From: a bacterium
GTDB lineage: Bacteria; Oederibacteriota; CAKKQC01
Direction: 5' to 3'
DNA: 64,000 nt
Assembly: GCA_919901855.1 (NCBI GenBank)
Contig: CAKKQC010000038.1
Span: 105,298-169,297 of the forward strand
A program made the translations under genes and the position numbers. Positions 9,783 through 21,100 of this stretch are shown here, one piece after another. How positions within the stretch are numbered: position 1 is the first letter of the stretch; each line of letters starts with the position of its first letter. The notes under the pieces were generated by a model that worked only from the letters and a program-made list of their open reading frames with translations, was not told the DNA's origin and made no database searches.

Positions 9783-10184
9783 ATGTACACGGTCATCCGC
9801 GAGATCCACTTCAGCTACGGCCACCGCCTCCTCGAGTACGCGGGCAAGTGCCGGCATCTGCACGGGCACAACGGCCGCATCGAAATCGAGATCCGGGGCG
9901 ACGCGCTCGATCGGCTGGGCATGGTCCTGGATTTCGACGAGATCAAGAGGCGGGTGGAGCAGTGGATCAACTCCACCATGGATCACAGGATGCTGATGTC
10001 GGCGAAGGACCCGCTCGCGCCGTTCCTCAAGGAGCAGGGGGAGCCGCTCGTTCTCCTCGAGGGGAACCCGACCGCCGAGAACATCGCCCGGATGGTGTAC
10101 GAACACGCCAAGGCCGAGGGGCTTCCGGTGGTGTCCGTCCGCCTCTGGGAAACCCCGAACTCCTCCGCGACCTACTCCGAGTAG
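9783..10184 (+). CDS. 6-pyruvoyl-tetrahydropterin synthase / QueD family protein
   Basis: 133 residues, close to the family length. The zinc ligands are visible as His in FSYGHRL and the two His of CRHLHGHN, and the same CRHLHGHN segment carries the catalytic Cys. GMVLDFDEIKRRV and a C-terminal LWETPNSSATY, which supplies the substrate-anchoring Glu, complete the fold. QueD makes 6-carboxytetrahydropterin for queuosine and 7-deazapurine synthesis; PTPS makes 6-pyruvoyl-tetrahydropterin. No queC, queE or folE is nearby, so the exact reaction is left open. The ATG at 9783 is chosen over an in-frame ATG at 9750 because the TACAAT box lies between them. A long palindrome starts 7 nt after the stop. 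Confidence 0.85.
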   Translation: MYTVIREIHFSYGHRLLEYAGKCRHLHGHNGRIEIEIRGDALDRLGMVLDFDEIKRRVEQWINSTMDHRMLMSAKDPLAPFLKEQGEPLVLLEGNPTAENIARMVYEHAKAEGLPVVSVRLWETPNSSATYSE

Positions 10185-10190
10185 CCCTCT

Positions 10191-10252
10191 TGGGGCCATA
10201 CTTAACAAATTAACATTCGCCGGCGAATGTTAATTTGTTAAGTATGGCCCCA
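10191..10252. repeat. 62-bp perfect palindrome (element P1), GGGGCC-ended
   Basis: Two 30-nt arms starting TGGGGCCATACTTAAC are perfectly complementary around CG. The AT-rich arms stand out in a GC-rich genome. It sits between the convergent queD-like and Gfo/Idh genes. A near-identical copy lies at 49695-49752. A 13-bp segment (GGCCCCAGAGGCT) at its right end is repeated in tandem at 10246-10270. Confidence 0.9.
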
Positions 10253-10273
10253 GAGGCTGGCCCCAGAGGCGTC

Positions 10274-11260
10274 CTAGAGGCGGATCTTGACGGGCTTGCC
10301 CGAGTCGGCCGCGCGGAACGCGGACTGCGTCAGCGCGGTTACCAAGAGGCCGAACTCGCCGGGCACCTCGTTGGAGCCTTCGCCGCGGACCGCCTTCACG
10401 AATCCCGCGGTCTGGTCGTGGTAGTTGCCGAACGACTCGCCCTTCATCCTGATTCCGCTCTCGACGACCGTGAGGTCGCCGTTGAGGTACGCGATCGTTC
10501 CCTTGTCGCCGGCGAGCACCAGGTACTCCCAGAAGCCCGGCGTGTTGCCGCAGATGTTGATCGACCACACGACGTCCTTCTCGAGCCGTACCGTGGTCGC
10601 CGAGTTGATGTCCACCTTCACGTCGCACTTCTCGACGTTGGAGTACACCTCGACCGGCTTGAGCCCCGAGATCCAGAGCGCGATGTCGATGACGTGGCTC
10701 CCGGAGTCGTTGAGCTGGCCCCCGAGCGAAGCCTTCGGGTCGTGCCGCCAAGATCCGCGGCACCCCTCGAGCCAGCCCTGGCCGAGCGCGGAGCAGATCG
10801 TCTGGAGCTTCCCGATGCGCCCGTCCTGGACCAGCCGGCGCATGTACCGGAACTTGGGGTCGAAATGGCGTTGGTACGAGATCATCAGGGTCTTGCCCTT
10901 CTTCTTCGCAAGCGCGATGCAGGTCTTCGCCTGCGCGACGGACCCCACGAAGGGCTTCTCGACCAGGACATGGCAGCCCGCGTTGAGGGCGTCCACGACC
11001 TGGGGGTAGTGGTCGACGTGGCGGGAGGCGATGATCACGGCATCGACCCGGGAATCCCGGAGGAGGTCGCGGTGGTTCGTGTACGTCGAGGCCTGGGCGA
11101 GGTGCTGGAACCGCTTCTTCGTGTTCTCGATACTCTTCTCCGAGGTGTCGGCCAGCGCGCCGACCGTGACCCCCGCGATCTTCTGGAGATTGCCGATATG
11201 CCAGCCCATGATGCCGCCGCAGCCGATCAGTCCGAAAGTGAGGTCCTTGCTAGCCGCCAT
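10274..11260 (-). CDS. Gfo/Idh/MocA family NAD(P)-dependent oxidoreductase
   Basis: 328 residues. The Rossmann dinucleotide motif GLIGCGGIMG (residues 9-18) is followed by ADTSEKS, which resembles the acidic end of beta-2, and by the family lysine in HVLVEKPFVGS (about residue 95), the catalytic EKP motif. The C-terminal half has the Gfo/Idh beta-sheet domain (QLNDSGSHVIDIALW). Members oxidise or reduce sugars, inositols and similar polyols; the substrate cannot be told from sequence. The start at 11260 has a Shine-Dalgarno GAGGAGG about 10 nt upstream, unlike most genes here, so this transcript is leadered. It is divergent from the FNR-like gene. Confidence 0.88.
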   Translation of the reverse strand: MAASKDLTFGLIGCGGIMGWHIGNLQKIAGVTVGALADTSEKSIENTKKRFQHLAQASTYTNHRDLLRDSRVDAVIIASRHVDHYPQVVDALNAGCHVLVEKPFVGSVAQAKTCIALAKKKGKTLMISYQRHFDPKFRYMRRLVQDGRIGKLQTICSALGQGWLEGCRGSWRHDPKASLGGQLNDSGSHVIDIALWISGLKPVEVYSNVEKCDVKVDINSATTVRLEKDVVWSINICGNTPGFWEYLVLAGDKGTIAYLNGDLTVVESGIRMKGESFGNYHDQTAGFVKAVRGEGSNEVPGEFGLLVTALTQSAFRAADSGKPVKIRL

Positions 11261-11313
11261 GTTCGTGTGCCTCCTCGAGTGGGGGCCGGTTGGCCCCGGT
11301 TGAACCGATATCG

Positions 11314-11319
11314 TACAAT
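11314..11319 (+). promoter_or_regulatory. -10 box TACAAT of the FNR-like gene, with TTGGCC as possible -35
   Basis: TACAAT ends 6 nt before the ATG at 11326. A possible -35 (TTGGCC, 11290-11295) is 18 nt upstream. The arrangement predicts a leaderless mRNA. Confidence 0.5.
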
Positions 11320-11325
11320 ACGCGC

Positions 11326-12039
11326 ATGCCGGACAACTACACCGCCGTCGCGACGAAGATCATCCCCGTCACTCCCGAGGTATCGAGGTTCCTGTTGAAG
11401 CTCGAGGGTCCCAAGCCGCTGTCCTTCAAGGCGGGTCAGTTCCTCATGATCGACCTGACCCAGCCGGACGGGACGATCGTCCACCGGGCGTACTCCGTGG
11501 CGTCGGCGCCCGACGAGCAGCCGGTCGAGCTGATCGTCGAGCACGTCGAGGGCGGCCGAGTCACGTCCTTCCTCTTCCACGAGCTCAAGGAGGGCGGCAG
11601 TTTCCCCGTCCGCGCCCCGTTCGGGCCTTTCTCGATGAGGGAGCCGCTCCCGCCGAAGCTCCTGTTCGTCGCGACCGGCACCGGCATCGCGCCGATCCGG
11701 AGCATGATCCGGTCGCTCTACCGGTCGGGCGAGGGGAAGAAGCACCAGGTCACGCTCATCCTGGGCATCCGGTACGAGGACCAGATCCTGTATGACGACG
11801 AGTGGAAGGCCCTCGCGGCCGCCAACGACTTCATATACATCCCCACGATCAGCCGGCCCCGAACCCCGGCCTGGAAGGGCGAGGTCGGGTACGTGCAGGC
11901 GAAGGCGGAGAAGTACGTGACCGACCCGGCGGGGCTCGCGGCTTACGCCTGCGGCAGCCGGGCGATGACCACCGACCTGGGTGGCGTGCTCACGGCCAAG
12001 GGGTTGGCCAAGGACGGGCTTCACTTCGAAGTCTGGTGA
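11326..12039 (+). CDS. Ferredoxin-NADP reductase-like FAD-binding oxidoreductase
   Basis: 237 residues. An N-terminal FAD-binding beta-barrel ends in RAYSVASAP (about residues 60-68, the RxYS flavin motif). A nucleotide-binding lobe follows with ATGTGIAPIRSMI (about 117-129), LGIRYEDQILYDDEW, and the C-terminal CGSRAMTTDL and aromatic tail FEVW. This is the plain FNR/flavodoxin-reductase two-domain core; there is no 2Fe-2S domain. It should move electrons between NAD(P)H and an unidentified ferredoxin or flavodoxin. The ATG at 11326 is chosen because it follows a TACAAT box by 6 nt. Confidence 0.85.
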   Translation: MPDNYTAVATKIIPVTPEVSRFLLKLEGPKPLSFKAGQFLMIDLTQPDGTIVHRAYSVASAPDEQPVELIVEHVEGGRVTSFLFHELKEGGSFPVRAPFGPFSMREPLPPKLLFVATGTGIAPIRSMIRSLYRSGEGKKHQVTLILGIRYEDQILYDDEWKALAAANDFIYIPTISRPRTPAWKGEVGYVQAKAEKYVTDPAGLAAYACGSRAMTTDLGGVLTAKGLAKDGLHFEVW

Positions 12040-12049
12040 ACCGGCGTCC

Positions 12050-12095
12050 TGTCAGAATCATGGACGGGATGTGAGGACCTGACACCCTTCTGACA
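12050..12095. repeat. Inverted repeat TGTCAGAA / TTCTGACA
   Basis: Perfect 8-bp arms (12050-12057 and 12088-12095) enclose 30 nt in the gap between the FNR-like gene and the giant exoprotein gene. It could be a 3-prime hairpin or an operator. The rest of the 119-nt gap shows only a TAGGCT box. Confidence 0.4.
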
Positions 12096-12145
12096 TCGCG
12101 CCGGGAATTGTGACCGCCGTCATACTTCCGAATACCGGTCCCGCG

Positions 12146-12151
12146 TAGGCT
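12146..12151 (+). promoter_or_regulatory. Putative -10 box TAGGCT of the giant CARDB exoprotein gene
   Basis: TAGGCT fits TANNNT and ends 7 nt before the GTG at 12159. No Shine-Dalgarno sequence is present. The hexamer is weak apart from its spacing. Confidence 0.3.
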
Positions 12152-12158
12152 GACGGCC

Positions 12159-15100
12159 GTGGGGAGCCCCATCAGAAAGATCCTGACCGCGGGTGTCACC
12201 GTGTCCGCCCTGGCCCTTACGGCGGGCGCCGCGCGTGCGATCACGCCGAACCTGGACTGGTCCGTCACGTGGAGCCAGACCTGGGGCGGCGACGACCTCT
12301 TCATCGGGAGCGCGACCGACGCGACCGGCAACACGACCGTCCTCGCTTACAACCCTGGCGGGGAGGGTGGCGGGCCGAACAACGACACCGGCTACAAGCT
12401 GCTTTCCTACAACGCTTCCGGCCAGCTCACCTCGTCCGTTGCGCTCAAGGGGTCTGACAACGGCGGGGGGGGGCAGCTCTACTCCATGGCGATCGACCCG
12501 GCCGGCAATGTCTACGTGACCGGACAGCGGTACCAGAACGGCGGCGGGGGCCAGCTCTACGCGGCCCGGTACGATCCAGGGACGGGCGACCTCGTGTGGG
12601 AGGGGACGTACATGCCCGGCGGGCCGAACTACCCGCGGGGGAATGCGATCGCGTTCGACGGCGCCGGGAACGTGTACGTGGGGGGCTGGGCCCAGAACTA
12701 CAGCGGCGGTCCGATGGGCAACAACAACTTTGGGCTTATCGCCGAGTTCTCGCCCGCGGGGACGCTCGTCTGGGCCACGTCGATGACGGGTGCCCAGTAC
12801 GGGACGTCGATCGCCGTGGACGGGTTCAACAACGCGTACCTGGTGGGGACCACCATGGACAACGGCGGCGTCGGGGGCGACAAGGCCCTCGTCATTACCA
12901 AGTACGACGCCTCGCACAACATCGTATTCAGCCGGACCTACGCGGTCGCCCCGCCCGAGCTCGAGGAGGCGGTGGCCGTCTTCAACTCCTCCAACAACTC
13001 ACTCTTCGTCGCGGCCGGGGGCTCCTCCCCCCTGATCGTCGACCGGATCGACGGTGACACGGGCGACGTGATCGCCGAAGGCGTATGTTCCGCCCCGTAC
13101 ACGAAGGTCCAGATCGGCGGGATGGCGGTCGACGCCGCCGGGAACGTCTACGTGGCCTTCGACTATCCCACCGGGCCGACCGCCGCGTTCGGGTTGATGA
13201 AGTTCGACGCCACGCTGGCGGAGGCGCCGGGCTGGCCGGTCACCTGGGCGTCGGGCAAGGACGACGGGGGATCGCAGTCCGGGCAATGGCCCGCCGTGAA
13301 TGTCACCGTGGACGGATCGGGCCGCGTCTTCCTGGCGGGCGGGTCCGTGGTCGGGTGCTCGAGCCTCCTGCCGGGCACGAGCGACCTCGTGCTCCAGCGG
13401 TACGCGTCGGACGGCACGTCCGCGTGGACCCGCGTGTACGACAGCGCGGCCGGCGCCGGGGTCGGTAGCGCGGTCAGTGACGCGAGCGGGAACGTGTACG
13501 TCTCCGGCCGGACCGGAAAGGCCCTGACCCTGCGGTCGTACGATCCCGAAGGGGCCTTGAGGTGGCAGGCCGCTTACACGTCGACGGACTTCTGCAACCT
13601 CTATCCGACCGGTCTGGCGGGCGGCATGGGCGGGGTCGTGCTCATCGCCCAGGCCACCATGCAGTCGCCGTTCTCCGGCGGCCGGCGCGGCACCCTCATC
13701 ATCATCTACGACACGGCCGGGAACCGGCAGGCCGTTTACGACATCTTCGACCCCGGCAGCGAGCTCGTGCTCGGACCGGCGGCGGCGGACGGGTCCGGGA
13801 ACCTGTTCGTGGCGGGACGCGTCTCCAGCAGCGGGCCGAGCTCCGCCATGGCCGCGAAGTTCGGCTCGGGCGGACCGGAATGGCAGACTATGATCAGCAT
13901 CCCCGGCGGCGGGGAGGCGGATGTCAACGGGCTCGACATCGACTCCGGCGGCAACGTCTACGTGACCCTGACGCAGAGGTCCGACGGCGGCGGAGGGAAC
14001 GAGCAGGGCTACCTCGTCAAGATCAACTCGACCGGGTCCCAGGTATGGTCGGTCAACCCGGGAACCGGCATAGCTCTGAATACAGTCCGCAACGTCGGGT
14101 TGTACGTCTACGCTTCCGGTTACTCGTTCAACATGTCGCTGGGCACGATCCTGGGCCACCTCCTCAAATACGACCTCGACGGCAACCTGGTGTGGCAGCA
14201 GACCTACGACAGCGGGAGCCAGCCCGCGCAGGCCTTCTTCGGCGGGATCGGCGCGGACGAGCAGGGGAACGTCTCGGTATCGGGTCTGATCGGCACTTTC
14301 TCAGGCGAGTCCGGCAACTTCGACGTCCTGACCGTGTCCTACTCGCCGACCGGGTCGGTGCGGTGGGTGAAGACCTGGGACTCGGGCAGTCCCAACGACT
14401 TCCCGCGCGGGCTGGCCATGGGCTCTACCTACATCGCGGCCGACAACGGCGTCTCGGGCATCCTGCTCAAGTACACGGAGCCCTTCGCGCGGCTCCAGGG
14501 CGCGATCTCGGCTACGCCGTCGCCGGCCCCGATCGGCTCGTGGGTCGAGGTCGTGCTCACGGTCACGAACACGGGGAACCTCGACGCGGACGCGGTCACG
14601 CCTACGCTCGACGTGACCACGGGCGGCTTGCTGGTCACCCTCATGGCGTCCCCGGCCGGGCCGGTTTCGATCCCGGCGGGCGCGACGCACCTGTTCGCGT
14701 GGACGCTCAGCATCGGCGGGAGCGGGATCGTGGGCGGCACCGGGAGCGCGGTGGGAGTAGAGTCCGGAACCGGCATCGTGCGAAGCGCCTCCAGCTCCGG
14801 CGGCTTCATCACCGGCGTCCGCCTTGTCTCCGCGCTCACGACGACGCCCGATCCGCTGGGCGGCTTCCCGGGAGCGTGGTTCACGGCGTTCCTGACCGTG
14901 TCCAACACCGGGGCGTCGCCCGCGACGCTGGTGACGCCCGCGCTCCAGGTCAACGCGGGCACGGCCGTGACCGAGCCGATCCTGGGGCCGGTGCCGGCGG
15001 GGCCGGTCACCGTGAACCCCGGGGCGTCCGTGACCTTCGCCTGGACGCGGTCGGTGACGGGGCCGGGCTCGCTGAGCCTGACGCTGACGGCGACCGGCCA

Positions 15101-18100
15101 GGACCCCGTGGGTGCCGTCCAGCAGACGGTACAGGTGGAGGAGGGCTCGGTCGGGTTCGGCGCGGCCTTGCTCTCGGCGTCCCTCGCGGCCTCGCGCGTG
15201 GCCGCCGGCATGCCGCTTACCCTCTGGCTCACGGTCACGAACGACGGGGACGCGGACCTGAACGTGCCCGTGCCGGACCTCGGGATCCTGCAAGGGGACG
15301 GCAGCGTCATCGTGCTAATGAGCAGTCCCACGCCGGTCGCCTCGATCCCCCAGCACTCGACCCGGACGTGGGTGTGGATGTACGACACGGTCGGGCCGGG
15401 CCCGGTGGATTACACCGTCACGCTCTCGGGCACGGAGGCCTTGAGCGGGATGACCCGATGGGTGGCGACCTCGCTCGCGACGACCGTCGGGCCCCCCGAG
15501 CTGGCCTCGTTCCTCTGGACGGATCCGCCCCTGATGTCGCTGTTGGCGGGGCAGACGGCGACCGTGTACCTCGCGGTCTCCAGCACGACGCCCAACGCCG
15601 TGAACGGGCTGACTCCGGGCCTCGATATCAACTCGGGTGGGGCCAACCTCGAGGTCGTCTCTGGTCCCATCCCCGCGTTCGTGGCTTCGCTGCCCTCCAT
15701 GGCCGCGACGGTCTTCGCGTGGACGGTCTCGGTCACCGGCCAGGGTGCCGTCGACTTCACCACCTGGGCCGGCGGCGTGGACGCCTCGACCGGGGTCGAG
15801 GTCGCGACCCGCCAGTCCTGGAATGGTCAGGTCGGGTACGGGATGGCCTCGCTCGCGGTCGCGCTGTCGGTCCAGGCCTGGTCGGAGAACTCCTACCCCG
15901 CCCTCGTGACGCTGACGGTAACGAACACGGGCAGCGGCACGGCGACCGGTGTCACCGCGAACCTCGTGAAGGACAACTACGATTGGGCGGCCTCCGGGCC
16001 GTCATTCAACGGGCCATTCGGGCCGCAGTCGATCCCGCCCGGCGGCTCCCTGTCCTTCTCGTGGAACCTCACGCCGAACGGGGGCGGGTGGTCGATCCCG
16101 CTCTCGATGACCTTGACGGGTCAGACCGCCGGGAACGGCATCCCGCTGAGCGCGTACGCCACGGGCACGCTCGTGACCTCGTGGGGGCCGCAGACCCGGG
16201 CGTCCGTGTCCCTCTCGAAGAACTACCAGCCAGTAGGTTCGTGGGTCGACGTCGTCATGACAGTCACCAACGTGGGGACCGTCCCGGTCGTCTCGACGAC
16301 GCCCTTCCTGAACCAGACCACGGGGCCGTCGGCGCCCGTCATCTCCGGGCCCCTGCCCGCGGGATTCTTCGATCTGCTGCCGGGGCAGAGCCGGTCCTAC
16401 ACGTGGACCCTCTCGATCAGCGGGAGCGGACGCATCGTGTGGCAGGCCCACGCGGAGAGCCGCGACCCGATCTCGGGGAACACGAACTGGTCCGACTGGC
16501 CCTGGCCGGAGGCCGTGTTCGACGGCGAGCTGGTTTCGAGCCTCGTCCTCGTTCCGCCGCCCGACGCCTCGATTCCGGGCGACGTCTACACCGCGTACCT
16601 GACCGTGACGAACACGGGGGCGGGGACGCTGACCGGTCTGACCCCTTCGCTCACCATGTTCTTCGGTCCCGTGGAAGTGCGCACGGGTCCGGAGCCCGCG
16701 GCTCTGGGGGCCCTCGCGGCCGGCTTGTCGCAGACGTTCGTGTGGACGATCACGGTCAACGGCACGGGGTTCTCGGGTCAGACCTACAACGTCGATGCCA
16801 CCGACGGGGCCGCGCTCCCGGTGCAGACGAACCAGTCGTTCTGGGGCGGGGTGGGCAGCGGGGCCTCGGTGCTCAACGCCGCGGTGTCGGCGAACCGGCC
16901 GGTGTCCGGCCAGCAACTCCGGCTCGCGCTCACGGTCACGAACACGGGGAACATCGCGTGCCAGAACCTGAACCCGAACCTTTCGATGTACTGGGGCCCC
17001 GGGACCCCGAACCTCCAGTACGTCGCGGGTCCGACGCCGCCGGGCGGGGGATCGATCAGCCCCGGCGGATCGATCACGTTCGAGTGGACGTACAGCACCC
17101 AGGGCTGGGGGTCGATCGCGTACTCGCTGACGGTGAACGGCCAGGACGCCGTGAGTTTCAACGCGCGGATGGCGGGGGGCACCGCGATTGCGACCGTGGA
17201 TCCGCCCCCGCCCTCCGTGCTGGCCGTTTCGGTGGCGGTCTCGTCCACCCTGCCGACCGTGGACGATGTCGTCCAGATCTGGGTCACGGTCTCCAACACG
17301 GGGGTCGGGGCGTCGATGCGGAACGTGAACGCGAACCTCAACTTCAACAACGGCTTCTCGCGGATGGCCTACGTGAGCGGTCCGGTCCCGTCCACGGGCG
17401 GGACCATCAACTGGCCGGGGAGCATCACGTACGTCTGGACCTACACGGCCACGGGGGCGGGGTCGGTCGGGATCGGGGTCCACGCCAACGCCGAGGATAA
17501 CGGGCCCGGCGGGTGGATGGACGAAAACGTCAGCGTCAATCTGGAGATAGCCGGGCCGTCCGCGGAGCTGGTGTCCGCGCTCGATGCCTACCCGAATCCG
17601 GGCTTCGCCCTCGCCGGAGAGACGTTCACGGTCTACATGACGGTCACGAACACGGGCCGGGTGGCGGCGAACAATGTGACGCCCTCCTTCCAGGCCAACG
17701 TGGGGACCGGCGTCGTCGAGCTGCTGGACGCCTCGAGCCTTCCGATCTCCCTCGCCCCGGGATCGGGGACCACCTTCCAGTGGACGCTCTCGCTGACCGG
17801 GGCCGGCATAGTCAACCTGACTTTCACGGCAACGGGAATCGACGCCGATTCCGGTCAGCCGGTCACGACCACCCAGCTCGGCGAGGGCATCATCGGGTAC
17901 GGCCGGTCGAACATCGACATCTCGAGCGATGCGCCCGCGGTCCTGTCCGGCGAGATTCTGACGATCGCGGTCACGGTCACGAACTCCGGGAACAACACGC
18001 TCCTGTCGGCCACCGCGTACATAGGCGTGACCGGCGGGGCCAGCGAAGTGCAGCCGCTGACCGGGCCCATGCCCGCCAATCTCGCGGCCCTGCCGCCGGG

Positions 18101-21100
18101 TGGGACGACGACCTTCGTGTGGACCTACTTCGCGACCGGCTCGGGGGCGGTGAACTATAGCGTTTTCGTCATCGGCACCGACGCCGGCAGCGGGTATCCG
18201 AACGGCGCGGGTGCGTCCGGGACCGCGTATATCACCGCGACCGCGCGGCTCGAGGCTTCGCTGGCCGTGGTGCCGAACCCGGCCCAGCCGGGCAGCGACG
18301 TCCAGCTCGTCCTCACGCTCACGAACGTGGGCGGGTTGACCGCGCTCTCGGTCTCGCCGTACATCGCGGCGACCGCGGGGGCGGCCCTCGTCACGCTCAA
18401 GTACCTGGTGACCCCCTCGGGGCCCGTGGACCTGGCGCCGGGCGCGTTCCAGTCGTTCACGTGGACGTACAGCGTGAACGGGTACGGGCTGGTCTCGTTC
18501 ACGTCGTCCGGGGTGGGAACGGAGCAGGGCTCGGGGACCCCGCGGGCCGGGGTCGCGACGGCCGTCCTCTCGTCCGGCGCGCACCTCGTAACGGAGCTGA
18601 ACGCCAACCTGACGCAGTTCACGGGACCGGGGGACACCTTCACGATCTGGCTTACGGCCACGAACGACGGCGCGAACGCGGCGAACAACGTGCTGCCCTG
18701 GACCCAGCTCAACATCGGCGCGTCCGGGCTCGAGCTCCAGACCGGCCCCCTGCCTCCGGGCCCAGCCACGGTTGCCCCGGGCAGCTCGACCACGTTCGCG
18801 TGGGTCTACAAGGTCCTGGTGCCGGGGTACATCGACTGGACGTTCACGGCGACGGGCTCCGACGCGGTCTCGGGGGCGCCGCTCGTCTCCACCTATCACA
18901 TTCAGGGCCCTCTCGGGTACGGCGTCGGGTCCCTCGATGCCGCGCTCTCGGCTCCGGCGGCCTGGACGGGCCAGCTCCTCAATGTCGTCATGACCGTCAC
19001 GAACGCAGGGACCGACGGCGTCCTGGGCGTGGTCCCCGTCCTTTCCGCGATCACGGGCGGCGGCGTCCTCGGCCCCATGACGGGGCCGTCCCCCGCCGGG
19101 CCGGTCACGATCCTCGCGGGCGCCACCGCGTCCTTCACCTGGACGTTCACGCCGACGGGATCGGGCCCGGTCGTGTTCACGGCGACCGTCTCCGGCATGG
19201 ACGTCGGGACCTACCAGCCGCGCCTGGACGTCACGGGGCTCTCCCTCGCGGTCGCGACCCCGCCGCCGGCCACCCTGGCCTCGGCGCTCACGATCACGCC
19301 CGGGTTGCCCCTGCTTGGGCAGGGGGTCACGATGGCCCTGACGGTCACGAACACGGGCGTCGTGCCCGTGAACGGCCTCTCGCCGTCGCTCGCGATCACG
19401 GCCGGGGCTTACCTGCTTAACCCGACCGGCGGACCCGTGCCCGCCGGCCCCGTGGTCCTCGCGCCCGGGGCGTCCGTGACCTTCGCGTGGACCGCGGACA
19501 CGATATCGTGGGGCCAGGTGGCGATGACCGCGACGGCCACCGGCACCGACGGGTTCACGATGGCGCCGCTGCTGACCGCCTCGTCCGCGTCGACGATCGT
19601 ACGGCTGAACGGAGGCCAGCTCCTGTCCGGGTTCACGTTCACAACCAATCCGGTGGGGCTGGTCCAGGGCCAGACCTTCGAGGTCAACGAGTGGGTCATC
19701 AACGTCGGCGCGGACGACATCACGGACGTCACTCCGGTGCGGCAGTTGAACGTGAACGGGGCGGGCCTCACGCTCGTCTCGAGCACACTGCCGGCGAGCG
19801 TCGCGCTCCTGGCGCCGCTTTCGGTCACGGCCTTCTCGTGGACGTTCTCGGTCACAGGCCAGGGGGCGTTCGACATGACGATCACGGCCACGGGGACCGA
19901 CGCGGTCACATCCCAGCCGGTGATCTCGGCGACCGGATTCAGCGGCGTGACCGGCTGGGGTGCCGGGTTCCTCGTGGCGACCATGTCGACGACGGGGGCC
20001 GCGGTCGGCCAGCCGTTCACGGTCACGATGACGGTGACCAACGTCGGGAACGACGGGGTGAACTCCGTCGCCCCGTCGCTCTCGGTCGTCTCCGGGGCCG
20101 CGCTGGTTACCTACGTCTCCGGTCCGACGCCCCCGGGGTCCGTGGCGTTGGCGACGGGCGACGGAACGACCTGGAGCTGGGTCTACACCGCGAACGGCGT
20201 GGGCGCTCCCGTGTTCCAGTGCACCGCCGCGGGCACCGACTTCGGGAGTAACGCGCCGCGGTCGGTCACGGCCACGGTGGCGCCGTCCATCCGTCCGGCG
20301 GCGCGGCTCGTCGCGACGCTGACGCTGAACCCGGCCTCGGCGCAGGTGGGGTGGTGGACGAACGCGGTTCTGCAGGTATCCAACATCGGCGCGCTGGGCG
20401 CGACCGGGGTGGCGCCGTTCATCGACCTCAACTCGGGGTCGGCCCTGCTCGCGGCCGAGCCGCCGGCGCCGGTCCCGCAGGACATCCCGGCCGGCGCGTC
20501 GAGATTCTTCACCTGGACGTACTCCGTGAGCGGCAGCGGGATCGTGACCTTCACGGCGACCGGCATCGGCGCCGAGGCGGGGACGGGCGCGGTCCGGCTC
20601 GCGAGCGCCGCGGCGGCGCTGTATCCCCAGCTCCTCTCCGCGCTCGTGGTCGATCCTCCGATCGGGAGCGTGAGCACGGGCGGCACCTTCGCCGTGCATC
20701 TCACGGTCACGAACGCGGGAACCGCCGACGTGACCCTCGCAACGCCGTACGGCCAGGTCAACGCCGGGGGTTCGGGCACGGTCTCGCAGGTCGGGGGCAT
20801 CGTCCCGCCCGGGCCCATGACGCTCGTCGCAGGCGCCTCGCAGACCTTCGTCTGGAACTTCAAGGCCGACGCCTCGGGCCCCGTGGACTTTTCGTTCACG
20901 GTGACCGGGCAGGCCGGGGGGCTCGACGTGGTCACGCGGCGGCTCGCCTCGGGCACGATCGGGTACGGCGCCTCCGCGCTGACGGCGTGGATGACCGCGA
21001 CGCCGGCCCGGGTCGGGCAGATGACGACGGTCACGCTGAGCGTGAGTAACTCCGGGAACGACAAGACGTACTCCGAGGTGCCGTCGATCGCGGTCACGCA

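Noticed and set aside
10191-10252. Palindromes as ordinary intrinsic terminators
   Set aside because: They lack T-tracts, are longer than needed, share conserved ends and invade coding sequence; termination may be a secondary effect.
13562-17500. 1312-codon plus-strand ORF inside the giant exoprotein gene
   Set aside because: Same-strand frame shadow, rich in Arg/Gly/His with no recognisable fold; the SBBP/CARDB frame is clearly the real one.
16002-20699. Long antisense ORF of 1565 codons opposite the giant exoprotein gene
   Set aside because: Arg/Gly/Pro-rich composition without domains; it is the frame-shadow expected from GC-rich repetitive coding DNA.
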